Assembly: GCA_035235625.1 (NCBI GenBank)
Contig: CP141141.1
Coordinates: 17,109,968-17,173,967 of the forward strand
DNA: 64,000 bases
Origin: Saururus chinensis
Lineage: Eukaryota > Streptophyta > Magnoliopsida > Piperales > Saururaceae
Direction: 5' to 3'
Part shown: positions 13,054-25,510 of the stretch, piece after piece
How positions within the stretch are numbered: position 1 is the first letter of the stretch
Layout of the letters: the number at the start of each line of letters is the position of its first letter
Position numbers and translations under genes: made by a program
The notes under the pieces: model-generated
Database searches by the model: none
What the model was told of the DNA's origin: nothing
What the model saw: the letters and a program-made list of their open reading frames with translations, nothing else

Positions 13054-14376
13054 TTGCCCTCAACCTTCCCCTCTTTCCACTCTCTCACCACCTATACCAC
13101 TACTTCTTCCATACCTCCTATAATCACCATGACTGAACATAAACAATTAGTGGATGCACCTCTCAAGGCCCTAAGGGATTATTACACTCTCAATGCTCCT
13201 TTGCCCATTAGGTTGTCGGCGGTCGGAGCTCAAAACTATAAAATTAAGCCCAATGTCATTCAAATTCTCCCATCTTTTTATGGGCTTAACAATGAACATA
13301 TAGGAACCTAAATGATTTCTTGGAATTATGCATAACCTTTTAGCTCTCTAACTTGACCAACGAGGCCATTAGACTTTGGCTTTTCCCTTTCACATTGAAA
13401 GATAGAGCTAAAGAATGACTTCACTTATTAGAACCAGACACAATAACACCATGGGCACAGATGCAACAAGAGATTCTCAAAAAGTATTTCCCCATAGGCA
13501 AGACCAACTAAATGAGAGAGGTCATAACCACTTTTGCTCAACTTCCCACCGAACGAACACTTCCATGAGAGTTGGGACAGACTGAATGACCTTTTTCGGA
13601 GGTATCCCCATCATGTTATCCCTAAGTGGCAATTAGTGCAATGCTTCTATGAAGTTCTTACCAAACAGAACTGCCACCTTGTCGATGTGAGTTGTGGGGG
13701 TATTTTTTTGTTGAAAAATAAAAATGAGGCATGCAAAAATTTTGTGGACTTGAGTGAGAATTCCCTCCAACATGTTTCGTTGAATAGAAATGAGAGCGGA
13801 TCATCCACCTTAAACAATGACCCCTCTATGGGTGGTGTGCATGAAGTAAAAAACTCATTAGACCTATCCTCCAAATTTGATACTTTGAGTAGGAAGCTTG
13901 ACCTCCTTATGACTTCAACCCATCAATTGGCTCTCCTCACTCAAGACACATGCACGATATGCCTTAGCCCAGCCCATACAGTCCTTGAGTTCCCTTTTGC
14001 CTCTCAGTTCTCTAATATTGTCCAAGATTATGTGAATGTTACCCAATCCTTCACTAAGGCTGAGAACAATATGTTTTCAAACACATATAACCCTGGGTGG
14101 AGGAATCACCCTAACTTCTTTTCGCATAACCCTAACCAAGGGGCAGGGGGTAACCAGCCCCTTAGGCCACCCTTTCAAGTGCCAGCAGCCCCCCCATATG
14201 CCCAACCTAGTCGAGATTCCAGTTTTGAAGATAAATTCTTGACTTCATTACAAGAGCTACAATCTCATTCTCAAATCCTTCACTCCCACACCTACTCTAT
14301 CGCAAAGCTAGAAGACCAAATCGGTCAACTAGCCACTGCTATTAACAAGAGAGAGATAGGGGTGTTGTCGAGTTAA
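13054..14376 (+). pseudogene. Athila-type gag, broken
   Basis: The N-terminal part (13054-13311) has the proline/threonine-rich start and the VDAPLKALRDY and IQILPSFYGL blocks. In the next 220 bases frame changes break the conserved capsid region, visible in pieces such as FLELC and LWLFPFTLKDRAK. A 280-codon frame from 13534 continues with WDRLNDLFRRYPHH and the late-gag block NTYNPGWRNHPNF, which is diagnostic of Athila gag. It closes with a coiled-coil-like LEDQIGQLATAINKRE. A zinc-knuckle-like CTICLSPAHTVLEFP sits in the middle. The protein would form the particle shell. At least one frameshift and several stops make it inactive. Confidence 0.85.
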
Positions 14377-14761
14377 CCATTACAAAACCTTAAAGGTCAT
14401 TTCAGGTAGAGGGAGCTCCTTTCTCTAATGAAAAACTGCAATCTATAACAACCCTTAGGAGTGGGAGGCTTGTTGATAATAAGTTTGGGTGTACACCGGT
14501 GAGAGACGATAGAGTAAGGAGTTATGGAGGGTATCCCCAATAAGACTCAAGTAGAACTGAGTCCACTACATGAGAAGGAGTTTGTTCCTCCTTCCCCTCC
14601 TTTACCACCATTGTCTTAGTTCACCCATGAGGGATTTTATATCCCTAAGGCCCCATTTCCCCAATGCTTAGACGTGGCCCCACCATTTGGCAAGCACTCA
14701 GCTAGGATGGAAGAAATTCTAGAAACCTTCAAACAAGTTAAAATTAATCTATCCCTCCTAG

Positions 14762-15361
14762 ATGTTGTCAAGCAAGCCCCCGTGTATGCTAATTTTTTTA
14801 AAGACCTTTGTACCCAAAAGCGTAAATCTAGAACACATGTCTAAAAAGGTCTTTCTCACCGAGCAAGTCAACTCTTTATTGAAATACGACACACCACCTA
14901 AATTAAAGGACCCTGACATCCTTACCATTTATTGTGTCATAGGTGATCACTCCATCAACAAGACACTTGTTGACCTTGGTGCGAGTGTTAGCATCCTCAC
15001 TTATTCGGTGTATGAGAAACTAGAGTTAGGTGACTTGCAACCTATGTTAGTTACCTTGAAACTAGCCCACCATTCTATGCGTAAGGCTGAGGAGTCATTG
15101 AGGATATCTTAGTGAGGGTTGACAGGTTCTTTTTCTCCGTTGATTTTCTTGTTAGATATGGAACCCATTGCTAATTCCACACACCAGATCCCTATAATTT
15201 TAGGTCACCCCTTTCTTGTCACAACTAATGTTTGCATCAATTGTAGGACGGGGGTAATGGAGATATCCTTTGGGAATATGAAAGTGCAACTAAATATTTT
15301 TAACACATTTAACCATTTACCTACAACTTGTGATCCTGAATGTTTTATGGTAGACATTTAG
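14762..15361 (+). pseudogene. Athila-type aspartyl protease, broken
   Basis: The first frame (to 15112) holds INKTLVDLGASVSILTYSVY, matching the retrotransposon protease motif around the catalytic Asp (D-L-G-A). The second (15119-15361) continues with FLLDMEP and IPIILGHPFLVTTNVCI, the second half of the fold. A stop and a shift at 15110-15120 separate them. In intact Gypsy elements reverse transcriptase follows directly; here coding similarity ends at 15361. Confidence 0.85.
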
Positions 15362-17300
15362 GTTCAATGCTCTTGATAGAGGTTTGTCTTTTGTAGCGGC
15401 AACCCATAATCAAGTTTTGTCTTCTAGTTTTCCTGAGTCATCCTCTTGGAGACTTAAGAGAATAGCCCATTCCAATCTATACCACCCGCCTTGACATATT
15501 TGAGATTGTTGGCATTGTTTGGCAGAAGAGAATAAACTTAGCACTTGTTGGGAGGCAACCCATGTTTTGATATATTTCTTTTTCCTTCATTTTGTTTCTT
15601 TTTCTTTCTTGCTTCATTTATGTTTTATTTACTTATTTTTTCTATTCTTTTGTTTCTTTTCCAATTGTAGTCTTTGTTTTTTTGTGGGATATAGTACTTT
15701 AGGTTTGTGAGAATGCTCATCACTTGTACTTTTCTATTTTGTTCTCTCAATCTTTTGTACTGGTCTTTCAGAGTGGTTAATTAGTTCTTTAGTTTCTGCT
15801 CTCAGGTGATATATTTTTCTCCCTCTCTTAGTTACTCTTGTCACTGTAGTATATATTTTCTTTCACATTGTGGACAATATTTGGTTTATGTTTAGGGGTG
15901 TAGAAAGATGTTTATCTTTCTAATTTATCTTTCTTATTTTAGGATGTTTTAGATTTTTTTATTTCTTTTAATTTTCTTTTATGTTGTTTTTATATCTTAT
16001 TTTCTTTTAAAAGCATATGTCTAATTTTTAAAAGATCAACTTCACGTAGAAAGTTCATGTAAATTAATTAAGGGATGAAAGCGATTAAGAAATTTATGTT
16101 CTATTCTCTTTATCTTGGATAGTTGTGCTTATATTTTTAAAAATCATATATCACACACTTGAAACTTGTAGGAATATAATTTTATGATTTATTGCTTGTA
16201 ATCTTAGTGAAATATCTTTAATTGAGCATATTTTTAAAAACATGGCACATTCGAGTAATTTTTAATGTTTTATGATAGATATTTATGCTTGGTTATTATT
16301 TTTAAAAAAAAGGATAAGTGTATAACAGAAAAAAAATTGATGAAAAAAATAAAAATAGAAAATAGAAAAAATTAATTAGAAAAAGAGAAAAAGGAAAAAA
16401 ACAAAGATTTGTTTCTCTTTTCACTAAGTAACCGGGCCTCGTGCCTAGGTAAACATAGAGGTTCGTGTCAAAAGGTGGAAGGTCAATATAAATTCTTTTA
16501 TGAAAGGTCGAGATAAATTTTTTTTTTACTTGCTTAGTTTTGTTGCCATTATGATTCGAATTATTAAGCTCAAGGGGTATCTCAACACCTAGTGGCTTAA
16601 GCCAACTAGATTGGGGACACTGACCGAACGCTTGTTATATAGACTTTTTAGAAAACTTAAAAGGACTAAGTATTGCATGAGTCATAATTTAAGATATTAT
16701 TATGCTCTTATTCCCTAAAATTAATGGAAAATTTGAATACCATTACATGAGGTTTTATTATGAGATGTTAAGAATGAATATTGTCATTGTTATATTTTTA
16801 GTTAGTAACTTATCAAGCTTAGTAATGGGTCACATTATGATATACTTGTAAATGAAGATTGAGATTGTATGACTAATGGTTTCTACACTTCATGTTTTTG
16901 AAATGTATATATATAGTTGAACAATTATTTCCAAGATGAAGTGATAGAATGGATGATTCCTTAGTTAAAAGTGATCAAATCGATATTATTTACTTGTTTC
17001 AAGTATTTGTTGTTGTTTCCTTTTTAAAATAGTTGTGTTTTTAAGAGAAGATTGCTTTTAGAATTTTTGTTTTTCCTGTTTTGTTTTATTTTTTTTCTTA
17101 GGTTTAGATATTTGTGGCTATAATTGCTTCAAACTCTCACAAGATACAACTCATCTAACTAGGGACACCTAAGGGTTCAAAGGCTTTTTGCATATGCCAA
17201 ATGAAATCATGATTCCCTATAAAAGTGACATTTATTTATCTAGATTAGTTTGCTTTGTTTTTTTTTTTGAGGACTAGCATAACATAGGTATGAGGGTATT
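15362..17300 (+). other. Non-coding 3' interior of the Athila-like element
   Basis: It contains the GGGAGGCAACCC motif (15551-15562), long T-rich tracts and an A-rich tract at about 16310-16410. A weak polypurine region, GGTATGAGGGTATT, at 17287-17300 abuts the right LTR. I detect no reverse transcriptase, integrase or envelope-like coding relics. Confidence 0.6.
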
Positions 17301-18913
17301 TAATAAGTGTGAAATATATTTATTATATATATATATATTTACCTTATTTACTAGTCTAGTATTAGGTTATTTTAGGGTTAATTAGGGTTTATTTATGTGG
17401 GTGCTATTAGGAGTTTAGGCGTGTATTTGAATCAAGTCCGGATTTTATTTATCTACTACACGTCTAAAATGCTATCTTTTTAAGATTTGTAGATAAGGCG
17501 TGCTTCTCGAGTCCCTTGGAGAATGTGCATAATATTTGGAACCATTCTTGACAGACTTATAAGTGATTTAGACAACTTTCCAGAGTCACAAACAAGTTAA
17601 AAATTAATATGGACGTGAACAAAAGAATTTTATAAACATAACATAAAACTTGAGAGGAATATGGAATGCCCAATGAACAAACGTGAATTGTAATTCCGTG
17701 GTGAAGCTTCACCAGGGAGGCCTCCCTGGTGAAGCTTCACCAAACAACCACGTACTTTTGTTACAGGGTGTCAAAAAATGAAAACGAATCGTTATTTTCT
17801 CAAATGCCATTTTATCTCACGTGGGACCATATGATAAACGTACGTGGTTGTCTCATGAAGCTTCACCAAAGGCCTCCCTGGTGAAGCTTCACCAGGGGAT
17901 TAGAATTCAACAAACATAGCTTCCTAAACAGAAACTGGACATGAAATTGGATAAATTTGTCTAGATTGCAGAAACAATCTACATGATTGATTGTGCACTT
18001 AGGGCGATCGATCGCTTAATGATAGTTTCTTATTTTAAGCTAGTTTTGAGTCCTTTTTCAGCTAGAACTTCTCCTGTGACTCTTTATGCCTCTATAAAAT
18101 CATATGGGGCTAGAAATTGATCAATTTTAGTCAATTTCTGAAGAGAAAAATAGAGAAGATTGACGAGCAATCAAAGCTTTTAATAAAGATTCAATAGCTT
18201 TCTTCTGTCGTGTAAGGTTAGTTTTTTTTACTTAGGAGTTGATAAAATTATAGATAAATTTTAATTTCTTTTTCTTTTTAATTTAAACCTTAATTGTAAA
18301 TAATGACAATTATTTGATAAGGATTTTCTTTTTAATGGAAGAGTTTTCATGTTGATTCAATTCTATTTATTATCTTGTAGATGATAGATTGATGTGGTTT
18401 TGATATTTCCATCGATTCCATTTTTGTAATTTAAATGAGATAGTTATGTAAAAATTTTAATGTTCATATGATTGATTAATTGGATGAGTTATACTAAGAT
18501 TAGACAAGTCTTGCCTATAGTTTAGTTTAGTGTAGATAATTTGTGTTATTATCGATAATAGTTCATACCATGAAGTTAATTGATAATTCTTTATAAAGTA
18601 ATTTTAGCTTATAGCTAAGAATACTTTTTCATATTCACACTAATTTTAGATTAAAGTTTAAAGAATTGTTATAATTCTATAGTGGATTCGATTTCCTTAG
18701 TAATTACCATCATATTTCTCTTTTTCGTTTAGTTTAATCTAGTTGATTACTTCTTTTGTTTAATTTAAGTAAAAGTTCTTTTAACTTTCAATCAACAAAT
18801 TTTATCTTAGATCTAGTAATTAATTTATCTGTCTCTGTGGTTTGATAACCCTTAATACTCATTCTTTTGCAATAACCTTGTACACTTAAAAAATGTTTAA
18901 TTATAAACGATCA
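17301..18913 (+). repeat. Right LTR of the Athila-like element
   Basis: It begins TAATAAGTGTG, which I read as decayed from TGATAAGTGTG by comparison with family members, and ends AACGATCA. It holds a TA microsatellite near 17325 and an inserted MITE at 17683-17909. It is also similar to the solo LTR at 28797. Confidence 0.75.
17683..17909. mobile_element. Palindromic MITE inside the Athila-like LTR
   Basis: This roughly 227-bp insertion is absent from the left LTR. Its ends are imperfect inverted repeats (GTGAATTGTAATTCC left; GGATTAGAATTC right), flanked by ACAAAC on both sides. Positions 17699-17742 are a perfect 44-bp palindrome built from TGGTGAAGCTTCACCA twice around AGGGAGGCCTCCCT. 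A diverged copy of the same module is at 17855-17897. The arms also pair through ACAACCACGTAC (17744-17755) and GTACGTGGTTG (17840-17850). It has no coding capacity. The superfamily is unassigned. Confidence 0.75.
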
Positions 18914-19450
18914 TATCCCTAGCACTAGGCGACCAATTCAGGTTACTAGTTGTGTGTGGAATTCCTCTAAGATTCCAAGGAATTCACCTCAATTCCATCC
19001 TAAATTAATGGAATTGTGGTTAGATACGAAAGTAGTACTAAATTAAAAATTCTGTCAAAATAAAGATTCAGAATCAATTTTGACAAAATCATTGAATCAC
19101 CTCGTGAGGTGATTTTATTGATTTCAACTCCCCACCTCTTATTTTGAATTTTGGATTATGTCATTTTCTAATTATTACTTATTAATATTGATTTGAGCTT
19201 TGAGAAGTATACCATATATGTGAGCCTCATTTAAAAAGTTAAAGATAACTTACCCATGTGGTGTTAGGGGTCGTCAATATGAACACAAGAGTACCAAAAA
19301 TGTACATATTCGAGTTTAAGGAAGAGTTCTGCTAATTTAAAATTTTTAAAATATGTTTAAAGTTTTATCCAAATTTATTCTAAAAAATCTATTACTAAAT
19401 AATTTCAACGCTTCTGTTTCTGAAAAAAAATAATCAAAACCCAGCAGCCT
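18914..19450. other. Spacer upstream of the NC2-alpha gene
   Basis: AT-rich, with no coding signal. It contains the 14-bp palindrome CACCTCGTGAGGTG near 19100 and repeated GGAATTC-type words at 18957-18990, which may be a small decayed foldback element. The promoter of the downstream gene should lie at the right end. Confidence 0.4.
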
Positions 19451-19775
19451 GGGCTGGAACATGATCTCTCTATTCCACCGAGCCTATCGACCCCGCCCAC
19501 CATCTCGAGTTGACCCGGCGCCTCCACATCGAAGCCCAAACCGGACCGGAAAGAAAAAAAACAGAAAACCTCGATCTCCCGAAATTACCGGCGTCTCAGC
19601 TATCGCAGACCCAATCGGAAAGAGGGCGGAAAATTGGATGTTGTTTGATTCGTGCAAATCTTTGCTTTCCGAAGGAATGATCTTTCTCATCCGATCTGAA
19701 ATGGGTTTCCTGGGATGAATCCGTGGGGTGGAATTGAAGGTTTTGACGGAATTTTTATGGCCAAGATCTGACGCG

Positions 19776-22700
19776 ATGAGGAAGAAGCTCGACACCCGTT
19801 TCCCAGCCGTACGCCCCCATCCCGCTAGCTCTGTTTGCACCAGTCAATTTCATTTCTTCGCTTTCTGCTGGTTATTTTTCAGATCGTTCATTAGTGGTTT
19901 ATTGTTGTTTTTAAAGCTTCATTCGTTATGGTTTCTGTAAGGTATTGATTATAATTTTTTTGGGGTTTTGGTGAGATCTGTGAGGTGGTATTTGTTTGAT
20001 CCGGGCTTTTGATCTGTTTTCTTGGTCTGCTATGCGCCAGATCGGGCAAACCTTCTTTTATCTGAATAGTAAGTAGTGTCTACTGCTGTAATTAGTTTGG
20101 AAAGGAATAAGGATAAAGAATCAAAGCTATTACATCGACACAAGAAGTTTGATAGTAAGAGGTGCATATGTGGACGTTTGCACATCTGAATGTTTGGATT
20201 TAATTGAACTTAAAATTTGTTAGTTAGTCATCTGAAACAGAAGATATGCACATTTGTTGTAAGTTGGTGTTTGGTTGTGCGTCTTGTAGGTTTTTTCTAT
20301 TGAAAGAAATTTGTTTGTTTAATAAGGCTTGAAAAGGTAGGAATAAGGATAATGGATTTGAGCTATTATATTTACAAAAGGACTTTTGTTGTATAAGGTT
20401 CATATGTGAATGTTTGCACATTTGGATTCGATTGAATTTAAAGTTTGTTATTTAGAGACCTAAACATAAGATACACTCATTTGTTATAAGTTGTGATTCG
20501 GTTGCGTGTCTTGTTTTTAATTCAGAAACACATGTTCTGTGTAAGAAGACTTGAAAAGAAAGGATAAGGATAATGAATTTGAGCTATTACATCGAAAAAA
20601 AGTTTGGGGTGCGTATGTGAACGCCCGCATATTTGAATGTTTGGATTTGATCGAATTTGGAGTTTGTTATTTAGAGACTTAACGGAAGCTATACACATTT
20701 ATTATTAGTTGGTATTAGGGTATGTGTATTGTAAGTTTTTCTACTGAAAGTCTATGTTTTATTAAGAAGACTTGCGAATGGGAGCTGTAATTTTTCTGTT
20801 TAATTTGTATCATCACATGATGATCCTTTGAGATGGCTGATGTTGGGGTTTGTTTATTTTATATCATATCTTTTAAAATGGGAACGGTCTTTGATACATT
20901 CATTTGAACCTAATGAAGACTTAAGAACTAGCTCATGTGTTTGCATTTAATTGTTTGTAACTTATAGAATATATACATCAAGGAACGCAATCTAGGTCTT
21001 GTCTCAAGGCCGAAAAAGATGAGAGATTAGAGAGGTCTCGGAGAAACCAAGGGAAATATGTTGATGGATATTTGTGAAGTTTTTCTGCCTCTTCTCTAGC
21101 TGGATTCATATTTGCAATTTCCTTTTCCTTTAACCTGTGAAAATAGCATGCTATATCTAGAATTACCACATATGGCTCTGCTTATATGATGCCTTCTTTT
21201 CTATGTTTAACTCATCTTGACCTGCTAATTATATTGTTCTAAGTTTGTAACTTTATTCTTGACATGTTTTGATAATTTGTGCTTTGAATTATTGGGACTA
21301 TATGTTGGTACCATATGTAATGGAGCTACAGGGAAAATTGTATTTAGCAAACAGCTACACCTAGTCCTGGATCTATCTATGTCTACTGTAACATCCATCT
21401 CATTGTCTTCCTCTGGGATTGAGCCATTTAAAAGCTAGGAGCTTTCAGTAACAAAAGAGACATAAATTTTGAAAATTTGTGCTTTGAAGAAGAAACTGCT
21501 GGGCCTGTTGACCGCAGCAGTCCCTGCTCTCAGACCTTGCCAACCTGTTTTGGTGGCTGGGTCGGTTTTAACCATGTTTATCCAGGCGAGTGGACCAGGT
21601 CGACCTAGTGCTGAGTTTATAATGACATCAGTCCTTACACTCTCCTACACCTCTGCTGCTACCTCGATTAACACCTCCTCCACCTTCCCTATTCTTTTAT
21701 CACTTTTTCTGTTGTTAACTCAGTTGACATGATGTGGCTGGGTCACATGTCGAAACTGGCAGGTAAAAATAAAAAAACCCGGATGACTCAACCTGGAAAA
21801 ACAACTGTTTGGTAGGACCTGGCTCACCCGACAAGATCAATTTAGGTTTTAAAACTCTGAACTAATCTATAAAAAGGTGATCTTTTGTTGAGATCTTGCC
21901 AGATATCCCTGAGAAAGTGGAAAGAGAGTTTCACCTTCTTGAAATTTGCATTTCAGCTGTGAGATTGCTTTCCTTGGTGCATAATCATAATCATAATTAT
22001 AATCATAATTAAGTAGCACCTTTTTCTAATAATTTGGGGTCGGTGATATGGATCTTATGCCTCCATTCTAGCCTATTTTGTGCCAACTCTTTTGTAAGAG
22101 ATAGCATATTCATATCTCTTTTGTAAGAGATAGCTTTCCTTGGTAAATATGTTGCAAATATTGAAATAACAAATATGAATATGCAATAATAGTTCTATGC
22201 TAAACAAAAATGTAACAAATGTGACATATTTTTACTGTGAAGTAGAAATGCTACCAATCAGAGAACCGTTTATTCTTCTTAGGGGTGTTGTATGATTCAC
22301 CTGAATTGGATGGCCTCAAACAGGATAACCTTTTGTGTGATTAAAACTGACCCTGTAACCTCTGAACTAAATCTACAAGTCTTGTGACCTTTTCTACCAT
22401 CAGGAAGGATTTTTTCTCCGAAATTTTCTCATTCAATGTTGTCAAAGCTATAGGCACTGATGAGTCCTAAGTTAGAAGGTAGTTAATTTTTGGTTAAAAC
22501 ATTTGGACCAATATGGAAGATTCTGTTAGCAGCCCAGTGCTGATCTAGTAAAGTGGATGAAATTGAAAACAACCATAATAGGAATTGATTAAAACTATTC
22601 TAATAGAGAAACGGGGAGGAGCTCTAAAGATGGAGAAGGATTAGGATTAGGATTAGAAGAAAATTTAGGAAATCATATAGAATGGAATTGATGGTGGCAA

Positions 22701-25510
22701 TTGCCAAAAATCTTTAGTGGTTGTGTTTCAAAAGTCCAGGTGTGAAATCTGATTGCCTTTGGCTTGCGGCTTTGCAGAAAATTTGAGGAACATTTAAGCA
22801 GACCTGTCAAGTTTTGCTTACCCGAGATTTCTGGGGCTAGGTTTGTGATGATGATGATAACATTACTCGCAATTTGTGATTTGCTAATATTATGACTTTT
22901 TAAAAGTGAAAAATTGACTTGTTTCTGTAAAAAGTATACTGATTGTAGTGATACCAGCCTTGCATTGGAAGGTGACGGTAAATGGGAGCATTTTACCATG
23001 AGGAGTCTTTATCTGATTATGTCATTAAGCAAAGTTGTGTTAGGAAAGGGCTTCCTTCTTCAAAACTGGCTCTGTGTTTTTGTGCGTAAAAATAGTATTA
23101 CTATTATGGGTATATTATAGTCAACAGGTGATATAGATTGCACACTGCCCGCACTTGATGTCTGATGTATTTATTCTTTTTTTGCTTGGAAGTAATTGCA
23201 TAAGTCTTTACTGCTTTGTATGTAAATGATCGGTGATTATCGATTGGTTGCAAATGAGGAACTGAATAAGCTTTTTTTTACCCCAAATGTTTGACTTGTC
23301 TAAGCCAGTGGATAGGTCAGTCAATTAAATGATTTTCTTGTTTCATGATTTGGTTCTACTTGTGTGGATGAAAGAAGTAAAGACTCATAAAGGAACTAAA
23401 AAGAAAACCTGGCCATTCAGATAAGGATTCAAGAAGTATTTAGGAAAAAGACAGATGAACCAGGATGAGGAAGAATGTTGTCATGGCTAATGTGAACAGG
23501 ATGAACGAGATGAGAAAGACTGTTGTAATGGCAACAATAAATAGGTAATCTAGAAGCAGTTGAAGATGGCTAAGCAGAGATCAACTATAGCACTTGACCA
23601 ATAAATAGATAATCTGGAAGCAGTTGAAGATGGCTAAGCAGATAACAACTGTAGCACTTGACCTCTTCCACCTACATCCAAATTGGCTGAATATGTGGCT
23701 GTGGTGGGGAAGCCCTAGGTATTTAACATATTTGTGCTCCATCATTACTTCCTACTTTCAAATTGAGTACAATTGGAGTTTGTCATTGGGAATGCAGACT
23801 TCATAACCAGAGGCAGGAGAATAATTTTTCATTTCCTTAAATGTCATTTCTATTATTAATGTGGACTTTTGAGGTGAATTTTTGGCATTTGCTAAGTGGG
23901 CTGGCTTTTGAGAATTTTCCTGAACATGTTTCTTGATTGTGTGTATTGTTTTCTGGCTTATAAGTTCTAAAACGAAAATATTTGATTATTTTACATTTTT
24001 ATTATGATCGTTTGTATTAATATCTTATTTTGCTGGCTTGTCTGTGTTACGAATATCTGTTCCACAGTCACGAATAAAAAAGATTATGCAAGCAGATGAT
24101 GACGTTGGGAAGATTGCTTTGGCTGTCCCTGTATTAGTATGTAAGCAACTTTACAATCTACTTTGTATTAGAGTGGAAATCTTCTTCACTGATTGATTAA
24201 GAAATTGTTTTTTATTTGTAATTTTCTACTTGTGATTCCTTCTCTTGACTGTGATTGCTCTGTGTCATAGCAAAAGCGCTGGAGTTATTTCTTCAAGATC
24301 TTTGTGATCGGACCTATGAGATTACTATCCAAAGGGGGGCTAAGACAGTAAGCTCTTTACATTTGTAAGTGAGCAACTCAAATATGTATTCTTTCTTTCA
24401 TGATTTAACCAATCAAAAAATTTATAAGCAGTTGGAAGTTTTGTGTTTCCCTTGGAGCAATCTTATATTTAGAACTTTGGATAGAGGGTTTAGTATTCCT
24501 TTTAGTACAACAAGTTTTGAGTCTGTTGTCCATAATTTATTTGTCAGAAAGCAGTGTGTACACAGTTTCAACGTCTTTGATTTTCTGAGGGACATTGTGA
24601 GCAAAGTTCCGGATTTAGGTTGTTCTGATGTTGGTGGTGAAGACAAGTCTAGCACAAGACGGAGGTGAGTTTGATTAATTTCTTGTTAAGTGTTTCATGT
24701 GCATCATCTTCAGCTTTGCTCTTTTTTGTTCCAGGAAAGCTGCAGAAGAGGATGATGTTAGCGATGAGGAGTACAAGAGGAGCAAGACTGTAGGTGCTCC
24801 GAACCTTTTTGGAACTTCTCTATATCTAGATCTCCTAGTGTAGGCTAATTCACATATTTCCCGTCCTAGAGCATACCATCCTCTCGAAGGTGGAAAAGCT
24901 CTGAAATTACTGCTTTTTTAGGATACGAATACTCCTTCCTTTCTAGGGTAAGAACTTTTGAAATTAAGTCTTGGACTTTTTGAGCTATGAATATTGTTCA
25001 GTAAGAGGTTGGTTGATTTGCCATATTTCTCTACGTTCTTCTGTAGCCTGAATTTTATTGTACATAATAAGGTAATTGTTATTGCAGCATGAAAGCACTC
25101 ATAGTAGTGGGCGGGGACGGGGTCGAGGCCGTGGAAGAGGCCGTGGGAGACCTCGTTTAGTTGACAGGGACAATATCCAATCTGAAAAATTCGAAGATGA
25201 TTTAGACCTCTCATTAGAAAATCAGGACAAACCGGGTCAAAACCCCATTGAGCAGGATGATGGCACTGAATTAAAAGATTCAAAGATAGCCCTTGTGGGT
25301 AGTAGTTCTGATGCTATAACTAGGAATTTTGACTTAAATACTGAACACGGAGACAAGACTGAAGCTGTTGTTAAGTCGGCCCCAGAACCAGAGCTCAAGC
25401 ATGAGGAGTATCCTGGATGGTCAGACAATATGACAATTGACCCAGTTCAGCTCGCCCAATTGAACAGAAAAATTGATGAAGATGAAGAGGATTATGATGA
25501 GGAAGGATGA
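19776..25510 (+). CDS. DRAP1: NC2-alpha (DRAP1-type) transcription repressor, 6 exons
   Basis: Exons 19776-19808, 24068-24140, 24271-24364, 24548-24664, 24735-24789 and 25088-25510 join in frame (795 nt, 264 residues, TGA at 25508). All introns are GT-AG. The protein starts MRKKLDTRFPA, followed by IKKIMQADDDVGKIALAVPV and CDRTYEITIQRGAKTVSSLH: the histone fold of plant NC2-alpha, about residues 8-90. A KR-rich stretch follows, then alternating Gly-Arg (about residues 132-148), LAQLNRKIDEDEEDYDEEG ending the chain. Family knowledge: NC2-alpha pairs with NC2-beta (Dr1) through histone folds and binds TBP on promoters, blocking TFIIA/TFIIB entry; the complex is nuclear. Intron 1 is 4.3 kb and carries tandem repeats. 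The first exon codes only 11 residues; it is supported by the exact family N-terminus and a clean donor at 19809. Confidence 0.94.
20100..20785 (+). repeat. Three tandem copies of a ~225-bp unit in NC2-alpha intron 1
   Basis: Copies lie at about 20100-20338, 20339-20562 and 20563-20785. Each starts near AAGGATAA, runs through GAGCTATTA and a GTGAAYGTTTGCAC-like block, then GAATTTAAAGTTTGTTA and ACACATTTRTTATAAGTTG, and ends near AAGACTTG. The copies differ by substitutions and small indels. They have no coding content. Confidence 0.8.
23536..23663 (+). repeat. 64-bp tandem duplication in NC2-alpha intron 1
   Basis: Two adjacent copies (23536-23599 and 23600-23663) share AGCAGTTGAAGATGGCTAAG and TAGCACTTGACC at a spacing of 64 bases, with only a few differences. 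Confidence 0.85.

Larger units (their letters stand above)
11568..18913 (+). mobile_element. Athila-like Gypsy element lacking pol
   Basis: Two diverged direct repeats bracket the element: 11568-12667 (a 5'-truncated left LTR) and 17301-18913 (right LTR). Both end in TATAAACGATCA. A mutated tRNA-Asp-type primer site follows the left LTR. The interior holds gag and aspartyl protease fragments, then the Athila-typical CTTGTTGGGAGGCAACCCA at 15545-15563. There is no trace of reverse transcriptase, RNase H or integrase between 15361 and 17300. The two LTRs differ at many sites, and gag and protease carry stops and shifts, so the copy is old. Confidence 0.8.

Noticed and set aside
21469-21732. 87-codon frame in NC2-alpha intron 1
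   Set aside because: It lies in an intron between exons joined in frame, and its composition is repeat-like.
25237-25428. Minus-strand frame opposite the last NC2-alpha exon
   Set aside because: It is a shadow of the conserved exon on the other strand.
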